DNA of 37,272 bases from Sporomusa silvacetica DSM 10669 (GCF_002257705.1 NZ_LSLK01000049.1:1-37272), one strand, 5' to 3'. Numbered from the stretch's first letter, positions 16,401 to 25,043 are shown. Made by a program: numbers and translations. Notes: a model not told the origin generated them from the letters alone.

Positions 16401-18200
16401 TTACTTTGCTGTTGCTGCTACCAGCGTTCTTAACTCCCGGGCGACTGCCGTCATTACACTGCTCCAATCGCCCGGAGTGTTCTGGCGAAACAGGCGCATG
16501 GTCGGATACCAGGGAGTGTCATTTCTGGTTAATAACCACCGCCACTCACAGGCCGCCGGCAGCAGCGTCCAGACAGGCTTACCCAGCGCGCCTGCCAAAT
16601 GGGCTACAGCTGTATCGACTGATACAACAAGGTCGATGTTCATAATCAGCGCGGCAGTATCGGCAAAATCTTCGATATCGTTTGTCAGGTCAATCAGCCG
16701 CATACCGGGCGGCGGTGTATTGGCCTGTTGGGCCGCTTCGCCTTTTTGCAGACTGTAGAAAGTCACGCCGGGTATGCCTGCTAGAGGAAGCATCGCTTTG
16801 AGACCACAGTCGCGGATATGTGCAAAGGCGTATTCCGGATTACTGCCCCAGACTAATCCTATTCGCAAGTTTGCTTCGGGACAATTCATTTTACGATGCC
16901 ATGCAGCAATAGAGTGCTGATCGGCAGTCAGATAAGGAATGCCTGCCGGGATAGTGCATAATGTTGTGCCGAAAATGTGGGGCAAACTCAGCAGGGGCAC
17001 CGCTAGGTCAAATTGTGTTCGAACAATTGCTGCGACAGTATGTTCGATTAGTTCATCAATTCCGGAAAAATTAGTAAACAGGCGCAATAGCGGCTTTGGA
17101 GTTGAAAATTGGACAAACCCGCCCCGGGCTTTGACGAGCGGCAGGTAGCGGCTAAATTGGATGACGTCCCCCAAGCCTTGTTCATCATAAACCAGCAGGC
17201 GTTTGCCGGCAAAATTTTTACCATTCCAGCGCGGTTTGTTAGTAAACCATTCATAAGAATGGCGGCACCGGTTGAGTTTAGTACGATACTCATATTCAGC
17301 AAAGCCGCGGGGTAGGTTACCGCTTAGCAGGATAGCTTGAGCGCGATTATTGTATATTTCCGGATTTGTAGGATTTAGCGTTACAGCATGGTTATAAACA
17401 GCGATGGCCTCTTCAATCTCTCCCTGAAACTGTAGTGCAAAGCCCAAATTAATATAGGCATCCGTATAATCCGGTTTGAGCGCGATGGCCTGTCGTAATG
17501 TTTGGACTGCCTCAGACAGTCTTTGCAATTTGAGCAGGGCATTCCCCAAATTATTATAGGCATCGGCCAAATCCGGTTGCAGTGTGATGGCCTGTTGCAG
17601 CGCTGCGGCGGCCTCGGACAGCCTTCGCAGTTCAAGTAGAGTTGTCCCCAGGTTATACCATAATTGGGCATCGCCAGGGCAAACAGTTAACCCTTTTTGG
17701 TAACATTGAACGGCAGCCTCAGTTAGCCCCTGCTCTTTAAGGACACTTCCCAGACAAAGATAGGCATTAGGAAAATCAGGTTGAAGCGTGATGGCCTGCT
17801 GCAACGCTGCCACAGCCTCAGATAGTCTTGGCAATAAGCTAAAGGCAACTCCCAGGTTAAACCATAAAGCGGCACTACCAGGACAGATAGCCAACCCTTT
17901 TTGGAAGCATTGAATGGCGTCCTCGGAGCGGCCCTGTTCATTAAGGGCATTGCCCAGATTCATATATACGCCGGCAGAATCCGGTTGGAGCGCAATCGCT
18001 TGTTGCAAGGCTGCAACGGCCTCAGACAGTCTTGCAACTTCGAGCAGGGTGGTTCCCAGGGCAAACCATAGCTCGGCACTACCGGAGCAGAGCGTTACTC
18101 CTGTCTGATAGCATTGAATGGCATCCTCTAACAGCCCCTGCTCTTTACGGACATTTCCCAGCAACAGCTGTTGCTGCGCTTCTGATGGGCTTTCATTCAT
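16401..18200 (-). CDS. TPR-GT9 protein, array copy 4 (eight TPRs)
   Basis: This 599-residue protein has eight TPRs spanning about residues 8-280. In the first six, two repeat types alternate: one with EQG-EDAIQCYQKGL-CPGS and one with LWFNLGTTLL-RLSEAVAALQQAIALQPD. The last two repeats are closer to the linker. The GT9-like domain has YDEQGLGDVIQFSRYLP and DLVVSVDTAVAHLAGALGK. Its donor domain reads VWGSNPEYAFAHIRDCG, so the usual WAGNPEN is altered and two residues are inserted. Acceptor or donor preference may differ from the other copies. The start at 18200 follows AGGTGAAC, and 45 bases separate it from copy 5. Confidence 0.8.
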   Translation of the reverse strand: MNESPSEAQQQLLLGNVRKEQGLLEDAIQCYQTGVTLCSGSAELWFALGTTLLEVARLSEAVAALQQAIALQPDSAGVYMNLGNALNEQGRSEDAIQCFQKGLAICPGSAALWFNLGVAFSLLPRLSEAVAALQQAITLQPDFPNAYLCLGSVLKEQGLTEAAVQCYQKGLTVCPGDAQLWYNLGTTLLELRRLSEAAAALQQAITLQPDLADAYNNLGNALLKLQRLSEAVQTLRQAIALKPDYTDAYINLGFALQFQGEIEEAIAVYNHAVTLNPTNPEIYNNRAQAILLSGNLPRGFAEYEYRTKLNRCRHSYEWFTNKPRWNGKNFAGKRLLVYDEQGLGDVIQFSRYLPLVKARGGFVQFSTPKPLLRLFTNFSGIDELIEHTVAAIVRTQFDLAVPLLSLPHIFGTTLCTIPAGIPYLTADQHSIAAWHRKMNCPEANLRIGLVWGSNPEYAFAHIRDCGLKAMLPLAGIPGVTFYSLQKGEAAQQANTPPPGMRLIDLTNDIEDFADTAALIMNIDLVVSVDTAVAHLAGALGKPVWTLLPAACEWRWLLTRNDTPWYPTMRLFRQNTPGDWSSVMTAVARELRTLVAATAK

Positions 18201-18245
18201 ACTGTTCACCTGCCTTCCAGGCATAAGGATAGGGTAATTCCTTAC

Positions 18246-19127
18246 TTATTTAGCTGTTGCTGACAACAGTGCTCTTAGCTCCTGCTCAACCGCCGCAATT
18301 ACGTCGGTCCAATCGTCCGGAGTGGTCTGACGAAACAGGCGCATAGTCGGATACCACAGAGTGTCATTTCTGGCTAATAACCACCGCCATTCACCGGCTG
18401 CCGGCAGCAGCGTCCAGACCGTCTTGCCCAGCGCACCTGCCAAATGGGCTACGGCTGTATCAACCGCCACAACAAGATCAAGGTTCATAATCAGCGCAGC
18501 GGTATCAGCAAAATCTGCAATCTCTGCTGTCAGGTCAACGATCCGCATGCCAGGCGGCGGTGTGTTGGCCGCGTTGGCTGTCACGTCTTTTTGCAAACTA
18601 TAAAAAGTCACGCCTGGTATGCGTGCCAGTGGAACCATCGCGTTGAGGCCGCAGGTGCGGCTTTGTCCTGGTATGTTGGCCTGATTCCCGCCCCAGGCTA
18701 ATCCTACCCGCAGATGTGAGCCGGGACAATTAATTTTGTTATGCCAGGTGTCAATACTGCGCTGTTCAACAGTCAGATAAGGAACACTCGCCGGAATAGT
18801 GTGTAATGTTGTCCCGAAAATATAGGGCAGACTCATCATTGGCACCGTTAGGTCAAATTGCGTCTGGTCAAATGCTGCCGCCGTATGTTCGATCAGTTCA
18901 TCAACTCCGGGGAAATTAGCGAATAAGCGCAGCAGTGGTTGCTGAACCGAGAGTTGCACAATACCGCCCCGGGCCTTGACCAGCGGCAAATAACAACAAA
19001 ATTGCAGGCTGTCTTCCAAACCTTGCTCACACTGAACCAGCAGGCGTTTGCCGGAAAAATTCTCACCGTGCCAGCACATTTTTTCCCGCGACAGTTGCCG
19101 CAGAGCTTCGACTTGGTTTTCACTCAT
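18246..19127 (-). CDS. TPR-less GT9-like protein, array copy 5 (deletion form)
   Basis: This 293-residue protein keeps the first 16 residues of the family (MSENQVEALRQLSREK) and then jumps straight to CWHGENFSGKRLLV. Every TPR and the linker are missing. The reading frame across the junction is intact. The conserved YDEQGFGD loop is changed to QCEQGLED, so the Asp before Glu and the loop glycine are lost. The later motifs VGLAWGGNQAN and VVAVDTAVAHLAGALGK remain. It starts five bases after the copy 6 stop. It may be inactive, may act as a partner subunit of a longer copy, or may be a decaying gene that is still in frame. Confidence 0.75.
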   Translation of the reverse strand: MSENQVEALRQLSREKMCWHGENFSGKRLLVQCEQGLEDSLQFCCYLPLVKARGGIVQLSVQQPLLRLFANFPGVDELIEHTAAAFDQTQFDLTVPMMSLPYIFGTTLHTIPASVPYLTVEQRSIDTWHNKINCPGSHLRVGLAWGGNQANIPGQSRTCGLNAMVPLARIPGVTFYSLQKDVTANAANTPPPGMRIVDLTAEIADFADTAALIMNLDLVVAVDTAVAHLAGALGKTVWTLLPAAGEWRWLLARNDTLWYPTMRLFRQTTPDDWTDVIAAVEQELRALLSATAK

Positions 19128-19131
19128 AATC

Positions 19132-20820
19132 TCACATCTCTTTCCACTTTCTTAATTCCTGAGCTACCGCTGTCATTACGCCGCCCCAATCGCCTGGAGC
19201 GGTCTGGCGGAACAGGCGCATGGTCGGATACCAGGGAGTGTCGTTTCTGGCCAATAACCACCGCCATTCGTTGGCCGCCGGCAGCAGCGTCCAGACAGGC
19301 TTGCCCAGTGCCCCTGCCAAATGGGCTGCGGCGGTATCGACCGACACAACAAGGTCGAGGTTCATAATCAGCGCGGCGGTATCGGCAAAATCAACAATAT
19401 CGTCTGTCAGGTCAATGAGGCGCATGCCGGACGGCGGCGTATGTGCCGCTTGGGCCGCCTCGCCTTTTTGCAGGCTGTAGAAAGTCACGCTAGGTATGCA
19501 GGCCAGCGGTGACATTGCTTGTAGGCCGCAGGTGCGGATTTGCCCCGAGACGTTTGCCGGATTACCGGCCCAGACTAAGCCTACCCTCAGGTCTGTACCG
19601 GCACAATTCATTTTGCTGCGCCATATATCAATACTGCGCCGGTCGGCAGTCAGATAAGGAATGTTCGCCGGGATGGTAGGCAGTGTTGTGCCCAAAATGT
19701 GAGGCAGGCTCATTAAAGGCACAGCCAGATCGGATTGTGTCCTGGAAATGCCTGCTTCCGTATGTTCTACCAGTTCATCAACTCCGGGAAAATTTGCAAA
19801 TAAGCGCAACAGTGGCTGTTTGGTGGAAAATTGTACAATACCGGCCCGGGCTTTGACCAGCGGCAGGTAGCGGCTAAATTGAATGGCGTCCCCGCAGCCT
19901 TGCTCATCATAAACCAGCAGGCGTTTGCCGGCAAAATTTTCACCCTGCCAGCGCGGCTTGTCCTCAAACCATTCATAAAAATGACGCAGCTCATTAAGTT
20001 TTGTCCGCCATTCATATTCTGCAAAGCCACGGGCCAGTTTGCCGCTGAGCAGGATAGCCTGCGCGCGGTTATTATGTACTCCCGGATTTGTCGGATTCAG
20101 TGCGATAGCGCAGTCAAAGGCTGCGATAGCATCTTCAACCTTTCCCTGGGATTGAAGTGCATATCCTAGATTATTATAGGCACCGGCAAAATCCGGTTTA
20201 AGCGCGATGGCCTGTTTCAACGCTTCAACAGCCTCAGACAGCCTTTGCAATTCGAACAAGACAGTTCCCAAATTAAACCATAATTGAGCATTGCCGGGAC
20301 AAAAGGCAGCCCCTTGTTGAAAGCATTGAATGGCGTCCTCAGTCAGACCCTGTTCTTTTAGGGCACTTCCCAAATTATTATAGGCAGCGGCAAAATCCGG
20401 TTGGAGCGCAATGGCCTGTTGCAAGGCTTCAACGGCCTCAGGCAGTCTTCGCACTTCGAGTAAAGTTGTTCCCAGGTTAAACCATAATTCGGCACTACCA
20501 GGACAGATTACTAACCCTTTCTGGAAGCATTGAACGGCGTCCTCGCACCGTCCTTGCTCTTTAAAGGCATTCCCCAGATTCATATAGACACCGGCATAAT
20601 CCGGTTGGAGTGCGATTGCTTGTTGTAAGGCTGCAACAGCCTCAGTCAGTCTTGACAATTCGAGCAAGGTGCTTCCCATGTTAAACCATAATTCAACATT
20701 ACCAGGGCAAAGAGTTAACCCTTCCTGATAGCATTGAATGGCATCCTCTAACCGGCCCTGTTCTTTAAGGACGTTTCCCTGCGACAGTTGTCGCAGCACT
20801 GCGGCTTGGCTTTCACTCAT
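19132..20820 (-). CDS. TPR-GT9 protein, array copy 6 (seven TPRs)
   Basis: This 562-residue protein has seven TPRs over about residues 7-245, again with alternating repeat types, then the GT9-like domain. YDEQGCGDAIQFSRYLP has Cys where most copies have Phe; copy 7 shares this. The sugar-nucleotide motif reads VSVDTAAAHLAGALGK, with Ala for Val. The C-terminus ends RKWKEM and the four-base junction to copy 5 repeats almost exactly at the copy 7/copy 6 junction, so copies 6 and 7 probably duplicated with their spacer. Catalytic potential looks intact. Confidence 0.8.
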   Translation of the reverse strand: MSESQAAVLRQLSQGNVLKEQGRLEDAIQCYQEGLTLCPGNVELWFNMGSTLLELSRLTEAVAALQQAIALQPDYAGVYMNLGNAFKEQGRCEDAVQCFQKGLVICPGSAELWFNLGTTLLEVRRLPEAVEALQQAIALQPDFAAAYNNLGSALKEQGLTEDAIQCFQQGAAFCPGNAQLWFNLGTVLFELQRLSEAVEALKQAIALKPDFAGAYNNLGYALQSQGKVEDAIAAFDCAIALNPTNPGVHNNRAQAILLSGKLARGFAEYEWRTKLNELRHFYEWFEDKPRWQGENFAGKRLLVYDEQGCGDAIQFSRYLPLVKARAGIVQFSTKQPLLRLFANFPGVDELVEHTEAGISRTQSDLAVPLMSLPHILGTTLPTIPANIPYLTADRRSIDIWRSKMNCAGTDLRVGLVWAGNPANVSGQIRTCGLQAMSPLACIPSVTFYSLQKGEAAQAAHTPPSGMRLIDLTDDIVDFADTAALIMNLDLVVSVDTAAAHLAGALGKPVWTLLPAANEWRWLLARNDTPWYPTMRLFRQTAPGDWGGVMTAVAQELRKWKEM

Positions 20821-20824
20821 AACG

Positions 20825-22369
20825 TCACATCTCTTTCCATTTTCTTAACTCCTGAGCTACCGCCGTCAGAACGCCGCTCCAATCGCCCGGAGCGCTCTGG
20901 CGGAACAAGCGCATGGTCGGATACCAGGGAGTGTCAGTTCTGGCTAATAACCACCGCCATTCACCGGCCTCCGGCAGCAGCGTCCAGACAGGCTTACCCA
21001 GCGCGCCTGCCAAATGAGCTACGGCTGTATCGACCGACACAACAAGGTCGAGGTTCATAATCAGCGCGGCGGTATCGGCAAAATCATCAATATCTGCCGT
21101 CAGGTCAATGAGCTGCATACAGGACGGCGGCGTATGTGCCTCTTGAGCCGCCTCGCCTTTTTGCAAGCTATAGAAAGTCACGCCAGGTATACAGGCCAGC
21201 GGCGACATTGCTTGCAGGCCGCAGGTGCGGATTTGCCCGGAGACGTTAGCCTGATTACCGGCCCAGACTAAGCCCACCCGCAAGGTTGCTGCCGGACTAT
21301 TCATTTTAGTACGCCATGCAGCCACACAGCGCTGGTCGGCAGTCAGATAAGGAATGTTCGCCGGGATGGTATGGAATGTTGTACCAAAAATGTGGGGCAG
21401 GCTCATTAAAGGCACAGTCAGGTCAGATTGTGTCCGGGTAATTGCTGCTTCCGTATGTTCTACCAGTTCATCAATTCCGGGGAAATTATCAAATAAGCGC
21501 AATAATGCCTGTTTGGTGGAAAATTGCACGCTACCGCCCCGGGCTTTGACCAACGGCAGGTAGCGGCTAAACTGGATGGCGTCCCCGCAGCCTTGCTCAT
21601 CATAAACCAGCAAACGTTTGCCGGCAAAATTCCCCCCCTGCCAGCGCGGCTTGTCCTCAAACCGTTCATAAAAATGCCGCAGCCAGTTAAGTTTTGTGCG
21701 CCATTCATATTCCGCAAAGCCGCGGGCCAGATTGCCGCTGAGCAGGAAAGCCTGCGCGCGGTTATTATATACATCCGGATCGTCAGGATTCAGCGCAATA
21801 GCGCGGTTATAGGCGGCAATGGCGTCTGCAATCTTTCCCTGGGCTTGCAGCGCATTTCCCAGATTACTATAGGCGCCGGCCAAATCCGGCTGGAGCGCGA
21901 TGGCCTGTTGCTGGGCCGCCACGGCCTCAGACGGTCTTTGCAGCATGAGCAGGCCATTTCCCAAATGCGTATAGGCCTCGGCCAAATCCGGCTGAAGCGC
22001 GATGGCTTGCCGCAGCGCTGCGACAGACTCAGGCAGTCTTGGCACTTCAAGCAGGATGCTCCCCAGGTTATACCATAAAATGGCTTTGGCAGAGTTTGCA
22101 GCATCAGGCTCCAGCGCCAGTGCCTTCTGAAAACATTGTATTGCTTCACCGGACCGCCCCAGCTTGTGCAAGACGACACCAAGGTTGCACAACGCCTGGC
22201 AATAATTGGGTTTAAGCGTTAATGCGCGGCAGAAGCTAGTGAGAGCATCTGTTAACCGGCCTTGCTCCTGCAAGGTGCAGCCTAATTTGTATTGCGCCAG
22301 AGCAGCGACCTGCTCCGGGACGGCTTGTACGGGCAGTTGTTGCTGCATTCCGGCTTGGTTTTCACTCAT
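20825..22369 (-). CDS. TPR-GT9 protein, array copy 7 (five TPRs, divergent N-terminus)
   Basis: This 514-residue protein carries five TPRs, but the first two differ from the rest of the array (LGCTLQEQGRLTDALTSFCRALTLKP, then LGVVLHKLGRSGEAIQCFQKALALEP). A four-residue insertion, DAANSA in place of the usual short turn, follows the second repeat. This suggests that the N-terminal repeats were acquired from a different TPR gene. The GT domain matches copy 6 most closely (DEQGCGDAIQFSRYLP) and it also ends RKWKEM. The start at 22369 gives MSENQAGMQQQ and overlaps the copy 8 stop (ATGA). A longer frame to 22513 is rejected. Confidence 0.8.
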   Translation of the reverse strand: MSENQAGMQQQLPVQAVPEQVAALAQYKLGCTLQEQGRLTDALTSFCRALTLKPNYCQALCNLGVVLHKLGRSGEAIQCFQKALALEPDAANSAKAILWYNLGSILLEVPRLPESVAALRQAIALQPDLAEAYTHLGNGLLMLQRPSEAVAAQQQAIALQPDLAGAYSNLGNALQAQGKIADAIAAYNRAIALNPDDPDVYNNRAQAFLLSGNLARGFAEYEWRTKLNWLRHFYERFEDKPRWQGGNFAGKRLLVYDEQGCGDAIQFSRYLPLVKARGGSVQFSTKQALLRLFDNFPGIDELVEHTEAAITRTQSDLTVPLMSLPHIFGTTFHTIPANIPYLTADQRCVAAWRTKMNSPAATLRVGLVWAGNQANVSGQIRTCGLQAMSPLACIPGVTFYSLQKGEAAQEAHTPPSCMQLIDLTADIDDFADTAALIMNLDLVVSVDTAVAHLAGALGKPVWTLLPEAGEWRWLLARTDTPWYPTMRLFRQSAPGDWSGVLTAVAQELRKWKEM

Positions 22370-24420
22370 GCTGTTGCACCAGCTTTCGCTGTCGCCAGTG
22401 TTCTTAACTCCTGAGCGACCGCCGTCATGACACCGTTCCAGTCGCCCGGAGCACTCTGGCGGAACAGGCGCATGGTCGGATACCAGGGAGTGTCGTTCCT
22501 GACCAATAACCACCGCCAGTCGCCGGCAGCCGGCAGCAGCGTCCAGACAGTCTTGCCCAGTGCGCCCGCTAAATGGGCTACAGCGGTATCCACTGATATA
22601 ACAAGGTCAAGGTTCATAATCAGCGCGGCGGTATCGGCAAAATCGGCAATATCGTCTGTCAGGTCGATGAGTCGCATGCCAGGCAGCGGTGTATTGGCCT
22701 CGTTGGCCGCCTCGCCTGTTTGCAAACTGTAGAAAGTCACGCCAGGTATGTCTGCCAGGGGCAACATCGCTTTGAGGCCGCAGGTGCGGATACGCCCGGG
22801 GATGTTCTCCGGACTGCCGGCCCATACTAATCCTACCCGCAGGTCTGATTCCCGGCAATTCACTTTGTTCTGCCATGTTGTCACCCAATGCTGGTCGACT
22901 GTCAGATAAGGAACGCTCGCCGGAATAGTGCGTAATGTTGTGCCGAAAATATGGGGCAGACTCAGCAAAGGCACAACCAGGTCAAATTGGGTCCTGGCAA
23001 TTGCTGCGGCAGTATGTTCTACCAGTTCATCAATTCCGGGAAAATTTGCAAATAAGCGCAGCAGCGGCTGCTTGGTCGAGAATTGCACGCTGCCGCCCCG
23101 GGCTTTGACCAGCGGCAGGTAACGGCAAAATTGCAGGACGTCGCCAAAGCCTTGTTCATCATAAACCAACAGGCGTTTGCCGGAAAAATTTTCACCGTGC
23201 CATTGCGGTTGGTCATCCCACCATTCATAAGCATGACGGTACCGGGCAACCTGCGTGCGCCACTTGAATTCAGCAAAGCCGCGGACCAGGTCGCCGCTGA
23301 GCAGAATAGCCAGCGAACGGTCGCAATATAGTTCCGCCTTAGCAGGCTGCAGCGCGATAGCGCGGTCATAAGCGGCGATAGCATCTTCAGCCTCTCCCTG
23401 GGATTGTAGTGCGTTTCCCAGATTAGCATAGGCATCGGCAAAATCCGGTTGAAGCACGACAGCCTGTTGCAGCGCTTTAACAGCCTCAGACAGTCTTTGC
23501 AGTCCGACAAAAAGAGTTCCTAGGTTATACCATAATTGGGCATTATCCGAACAAACAACTAACCCTTGTTGGTAGCATTGAACGGCGTCCCCGGACAGGC
23601 CCTGTTCTTCAAGGGCATTTCCCAGATTAGTATAGGCATCGGCAAAATCCGGTTGGAGCGCGATGGCCTGCTGCAACGCCTGGACGGCCTCAGGCAGTCT
23701 TGGCACTGCGAGCAGGTCGGTTCCCAGGTTATACCACAATTCCGCATTACCGGGATAAATCGCCAGCCCCTGTTGGTAGCACTGAATGGCTTCCTCCGGC
23801 AGTCCCTGTTCTTGCAGGGCATTTCCCAGACAAATATAGGCATAAAGAAAATCCGGCTGAAGCACGATGGCCTGCCGCAACGCTGCAATAGCCTCAGATA
23901 GTCTTGGCACCATGAACAAGGCGGCTCCCAGGTTGTACCATAAATCGGCACTGTCAGGGCAGCTTGCTAATCCCTGTTGGTAGCAGTGTAGGGCATCTCC
24001 GGACAGGCCCTGTTCTTCCAAGGCATAGCCTAGATTAATATAGGCACCGGCAAAATCCGGCTGGAGCGCAATGGCCTGCCGTAACGCCCGGACGGCTTCA
24101 GACAGCCTTGGCACTGTGAGCAGGGCGGTTCCCAGGTTATACCAGGTTGCGGCACTGTCAGGGCAAATGGCCAATCCTTGTTGGTAGCAGTGAATAGCGT
24201 CTGCTGACCGGCCCTGTCTGTTAAGGACATTTCCCAGTCGGCAATACGCGTTCACATCATCCGGCCAGATGGCTATTGCTTCCTGGAGGCAGCGGATGGC
24301 TTCAGCGTCCTGGCCGCAATCAATATAGGTTAGCGCCGCTTGGTACATTTCTCGCGCCTGCACGGGATTTTGCGTTTGCCGGGACGGTTGCTGACACATT
24401 ACGGCTTGATTTTCCCGCAT
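22366..24420 (-). CDS. TPR-GT9 protein, array copy 8 (ten TPRs, first gene of the array)
   Basis: At 684 residues this is the longest member and the promoter-proximal gene. Ten TPRs span about residues 20-360. From the second repeat they alternate strictly as a 68-residue pair: EQGLSGDALHCYQQGLA-CPDS, then LWYNLGTALL-PRLSEAVRALRQAIALQPDF. The GT9-like domain shows YDEQGFGDVLQFCRYLP, VGLVWAGSPENIPG and VISVDTAVAHLAGALGK. The linker carries FAEFKWRTQ in place of FAEYEWRTK. No signal peptide is present. The shared motif at 24471-24497 lies about 50 bases upstream, and the whole array down to 12002 could be one transcript. Confidence 0.8.
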   Translation of the reverse strand: MRENQAVMCQQPSRQTQNPVQAREMYQAALTYIDCGQDAEAIRCLQEAIAIWPDDVNAYCRLGNVLNRQGRSADAIHCYQQGLAICPDSAATWYNLGTALLTVPRLSEAVRALRQAIALQPDFAGAYINLGYALEEQGLSGDALHCYQQGLASCPDSADLWYNLGAALFMVPRLSEAIAALRQAIVLQPDFLYAYICLGNALQEQGLPEEAIQCYQQGLAIYPGNAELWYNLGTDLLAVPRLPEAVQALQQAIALQPDFADAYTNLGNALEEQGLSGDAVQCYQQGLVVCSDNAQLWYNLGTLFVGLQRLSEAVKALQQAVVLQPDFADAYANLGNALQSQGEAEDAIAAYDRAIALQPAKAELYCDRSLAILLSGDLVRGFAEFKWRTQVARYRHAYEWWDDQPQWHGENFSGKRLLVYDEQGFGDVLQFCRYLPLVKARGGSVQFSTKQPLLRLFANFPGIDELVEHTAAAIARTQFDLVVPLLSLPHIFGTTLRTIPASVPYLTVDQHWVTTWQNKVNCRESDLRVGLVWAGSPENIPGRIRTCGLKAMLPLADIPGVTFYSLQTGEAANEANTPLPGMRLIDLTDDIADFADTAALIMNLDLVISVDTAVAHLAGALGKTVWTLLPAAGDWRWLLVRNDTPWYPTMRLFRQSAPGDWNGVMTAVAQELRTLATAKAGATA

Positions 24421-24470
24421 GCTGTTCCACCTGCTTTCTGCAGTTTATTGTAATGGCAAATTTACTAAAT

Positions 24471-24497
24471 ACATTCATGAATCAATGCCTTTTTCAA
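24471..24497 (-). promoter_or_regulatory. Shared upstream motif, site 2 (TPR-GT array)
   Basis: On the minus strand GGGTTGAAAAA is followed after 13 bases by GAATGT, ending 51 bases before the copy 8 start. It matches site 1 ahead of the nucleotide-sugar operon best, including the preceding GGG. No other promoter-like signal is seen in the 24421-24530 gap. Confidence 0.55.
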
Positions 24498-24530
24498 CCC
24501 GTTTTCAGTGTATACTTACACATAAGAAAA

Positions 24531-24616
24531 GACTTGGCTTGTACCAAGTCCTTTAGGACGCTGGTAGAAGCCTAAGTCGTTCAATCCAGGGAAAGTTATA
24601 CTTTCCCTCTGGATAA
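24531..24616 (+). repeat. Isolated copy of the 91-bp structured repeat
   Basis: This stretch begins GACTTGGCTTGTACCAAGTC and ends at CTCTGGATAA. It is clearly the same element as the six-copy array at 34672-35218, about 10 kb away and in the same orientation. Here the pairing of GACTTGGCTT with AAGCCTAAGTC is complete apart from one bulged T. It sits between the array promoter region and the terminator of the first Mop-like gene. Confidence 0.85.
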
Positions 24617-24619
24617 TAA

Positions 24620-24655
24620 AAGCCGGCAGCCGCATGACTGCGGAACTGCCGGCTT
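24620..24655 (-). terminator. Terminator of the first Mop-like gene
   Basis: AAGCCGGCAG (24620-24629) pairs with CTGCCGGCTT (24646-24655), with an inner CCGCA/TGCGG stem. On the minus strand it is followed by TTTTATTATCC. It starts about 45 bases after the stop of the gene at 24699. Confidence 0.8.
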
Positions 24656-24698
24656 CCATCACTAACCTTATTTCGTTAACTGTAAAACAAGGAGTTGA

Positions 24699-24926
24699 TT
24701 AGGGGACGATAGGGTAACTAAGCAGCGACATTGCAGTTGCTTTAACCATGCAAGTAACAGTGTTGCCGGCGGCAAAGGCGGTTGTGTACGGAATAATCGC
24801 TTGCAATGAAGTACCTACTGTGAAACCGGATGGAGCGTAGCTGACTTCACCGGTAACGGTATCGGTGGTAATACTAGTGATTACTCCCTTGAGCAAATTT
24901 CCTGTTGGTATACTATAAGTTGCCAT
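24699..24926 (-). CDS. Small Mop/TOBE-like (molbindin-type) protein A
   Basis: This 75-residue protein follows the pattern of a single Mop/TOBE domain: GNLLKGVITSITTDTVTGEV (first strands), a middle AIIPYTTAFAAGN, then TVTCMVKATAMSLL. In molbindins the matching segments are N-LKGTV-SI---V--EV, I-T--S and G--V-A-IKA--V. Known molbindins bind molybdate or tungstate as oligomers. Ligand binding here is not shown, because the usual ligand-side Ser and Lys positions are only partly kept. A strong GGGAGGG site lies six bases before the ATG at 24926. The gene is monocistronic, with its own upstream palindrome and terminator. Protein B nearby has the same layout. Confidence 0.6.
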   Translation of the reverse strand: MATYSIPTGNLLKGVITSITTDTVTGEVSYAPSGFTVGTSLQAIIPYTTAFAAGNTVTCMVKATAMSLLSYPIVP

Positions 24927-24960
24927 GATAGACCCTCCCTTCAAATTTACTTTTTTTCAA

Positions 24961-25009
24961 TGTAAGGAGCTGCTTACAATCATTAATATTCAATAAACTT
25001 CTTTTTTTA
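24961..25009 (-). promoter_or_regulatory. Shared upstream motif, site 3, with palindrome (Mop-like gene A)
   Basis: On the minus strand GTTTAAAAAAAG is followed by TTGAATATTAATG and then the near-perfect palindrome TGTAAGCAGCTCCTTACA (24961-24978). The order and spacing match site 4 ahead of gene B. The palindrome lies about 35 bases before the ATG, where an operator or leader hairpin would sit. Confidence 0.5.
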
Positions 25010-25043
25010 AACCGGCTTTGCATAATTTATTACTTTTCGGGAA

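Noticed and set aside
12002..24420. Assignment of the array as GT41 (OGT/SPINDLY-type) enzymes
   Set aside because: The TPR plus GT architecture is similar, but the C-terminal motifs (DTAVAHLAGALGKPVWTLLP and WAGNP) match the GT9-like fold better than the GT41 catalytic motifs.
12084..24575. Many plus-strand open frames of 60-180 codons across the TPR-GT array
   Set aside because: They recur at the same place opposite each paralogue, lack ribosome binding sites and mirror the GC-rich codon pattern of the minus-strand genes. They are shadows of the repeated coding sequence.
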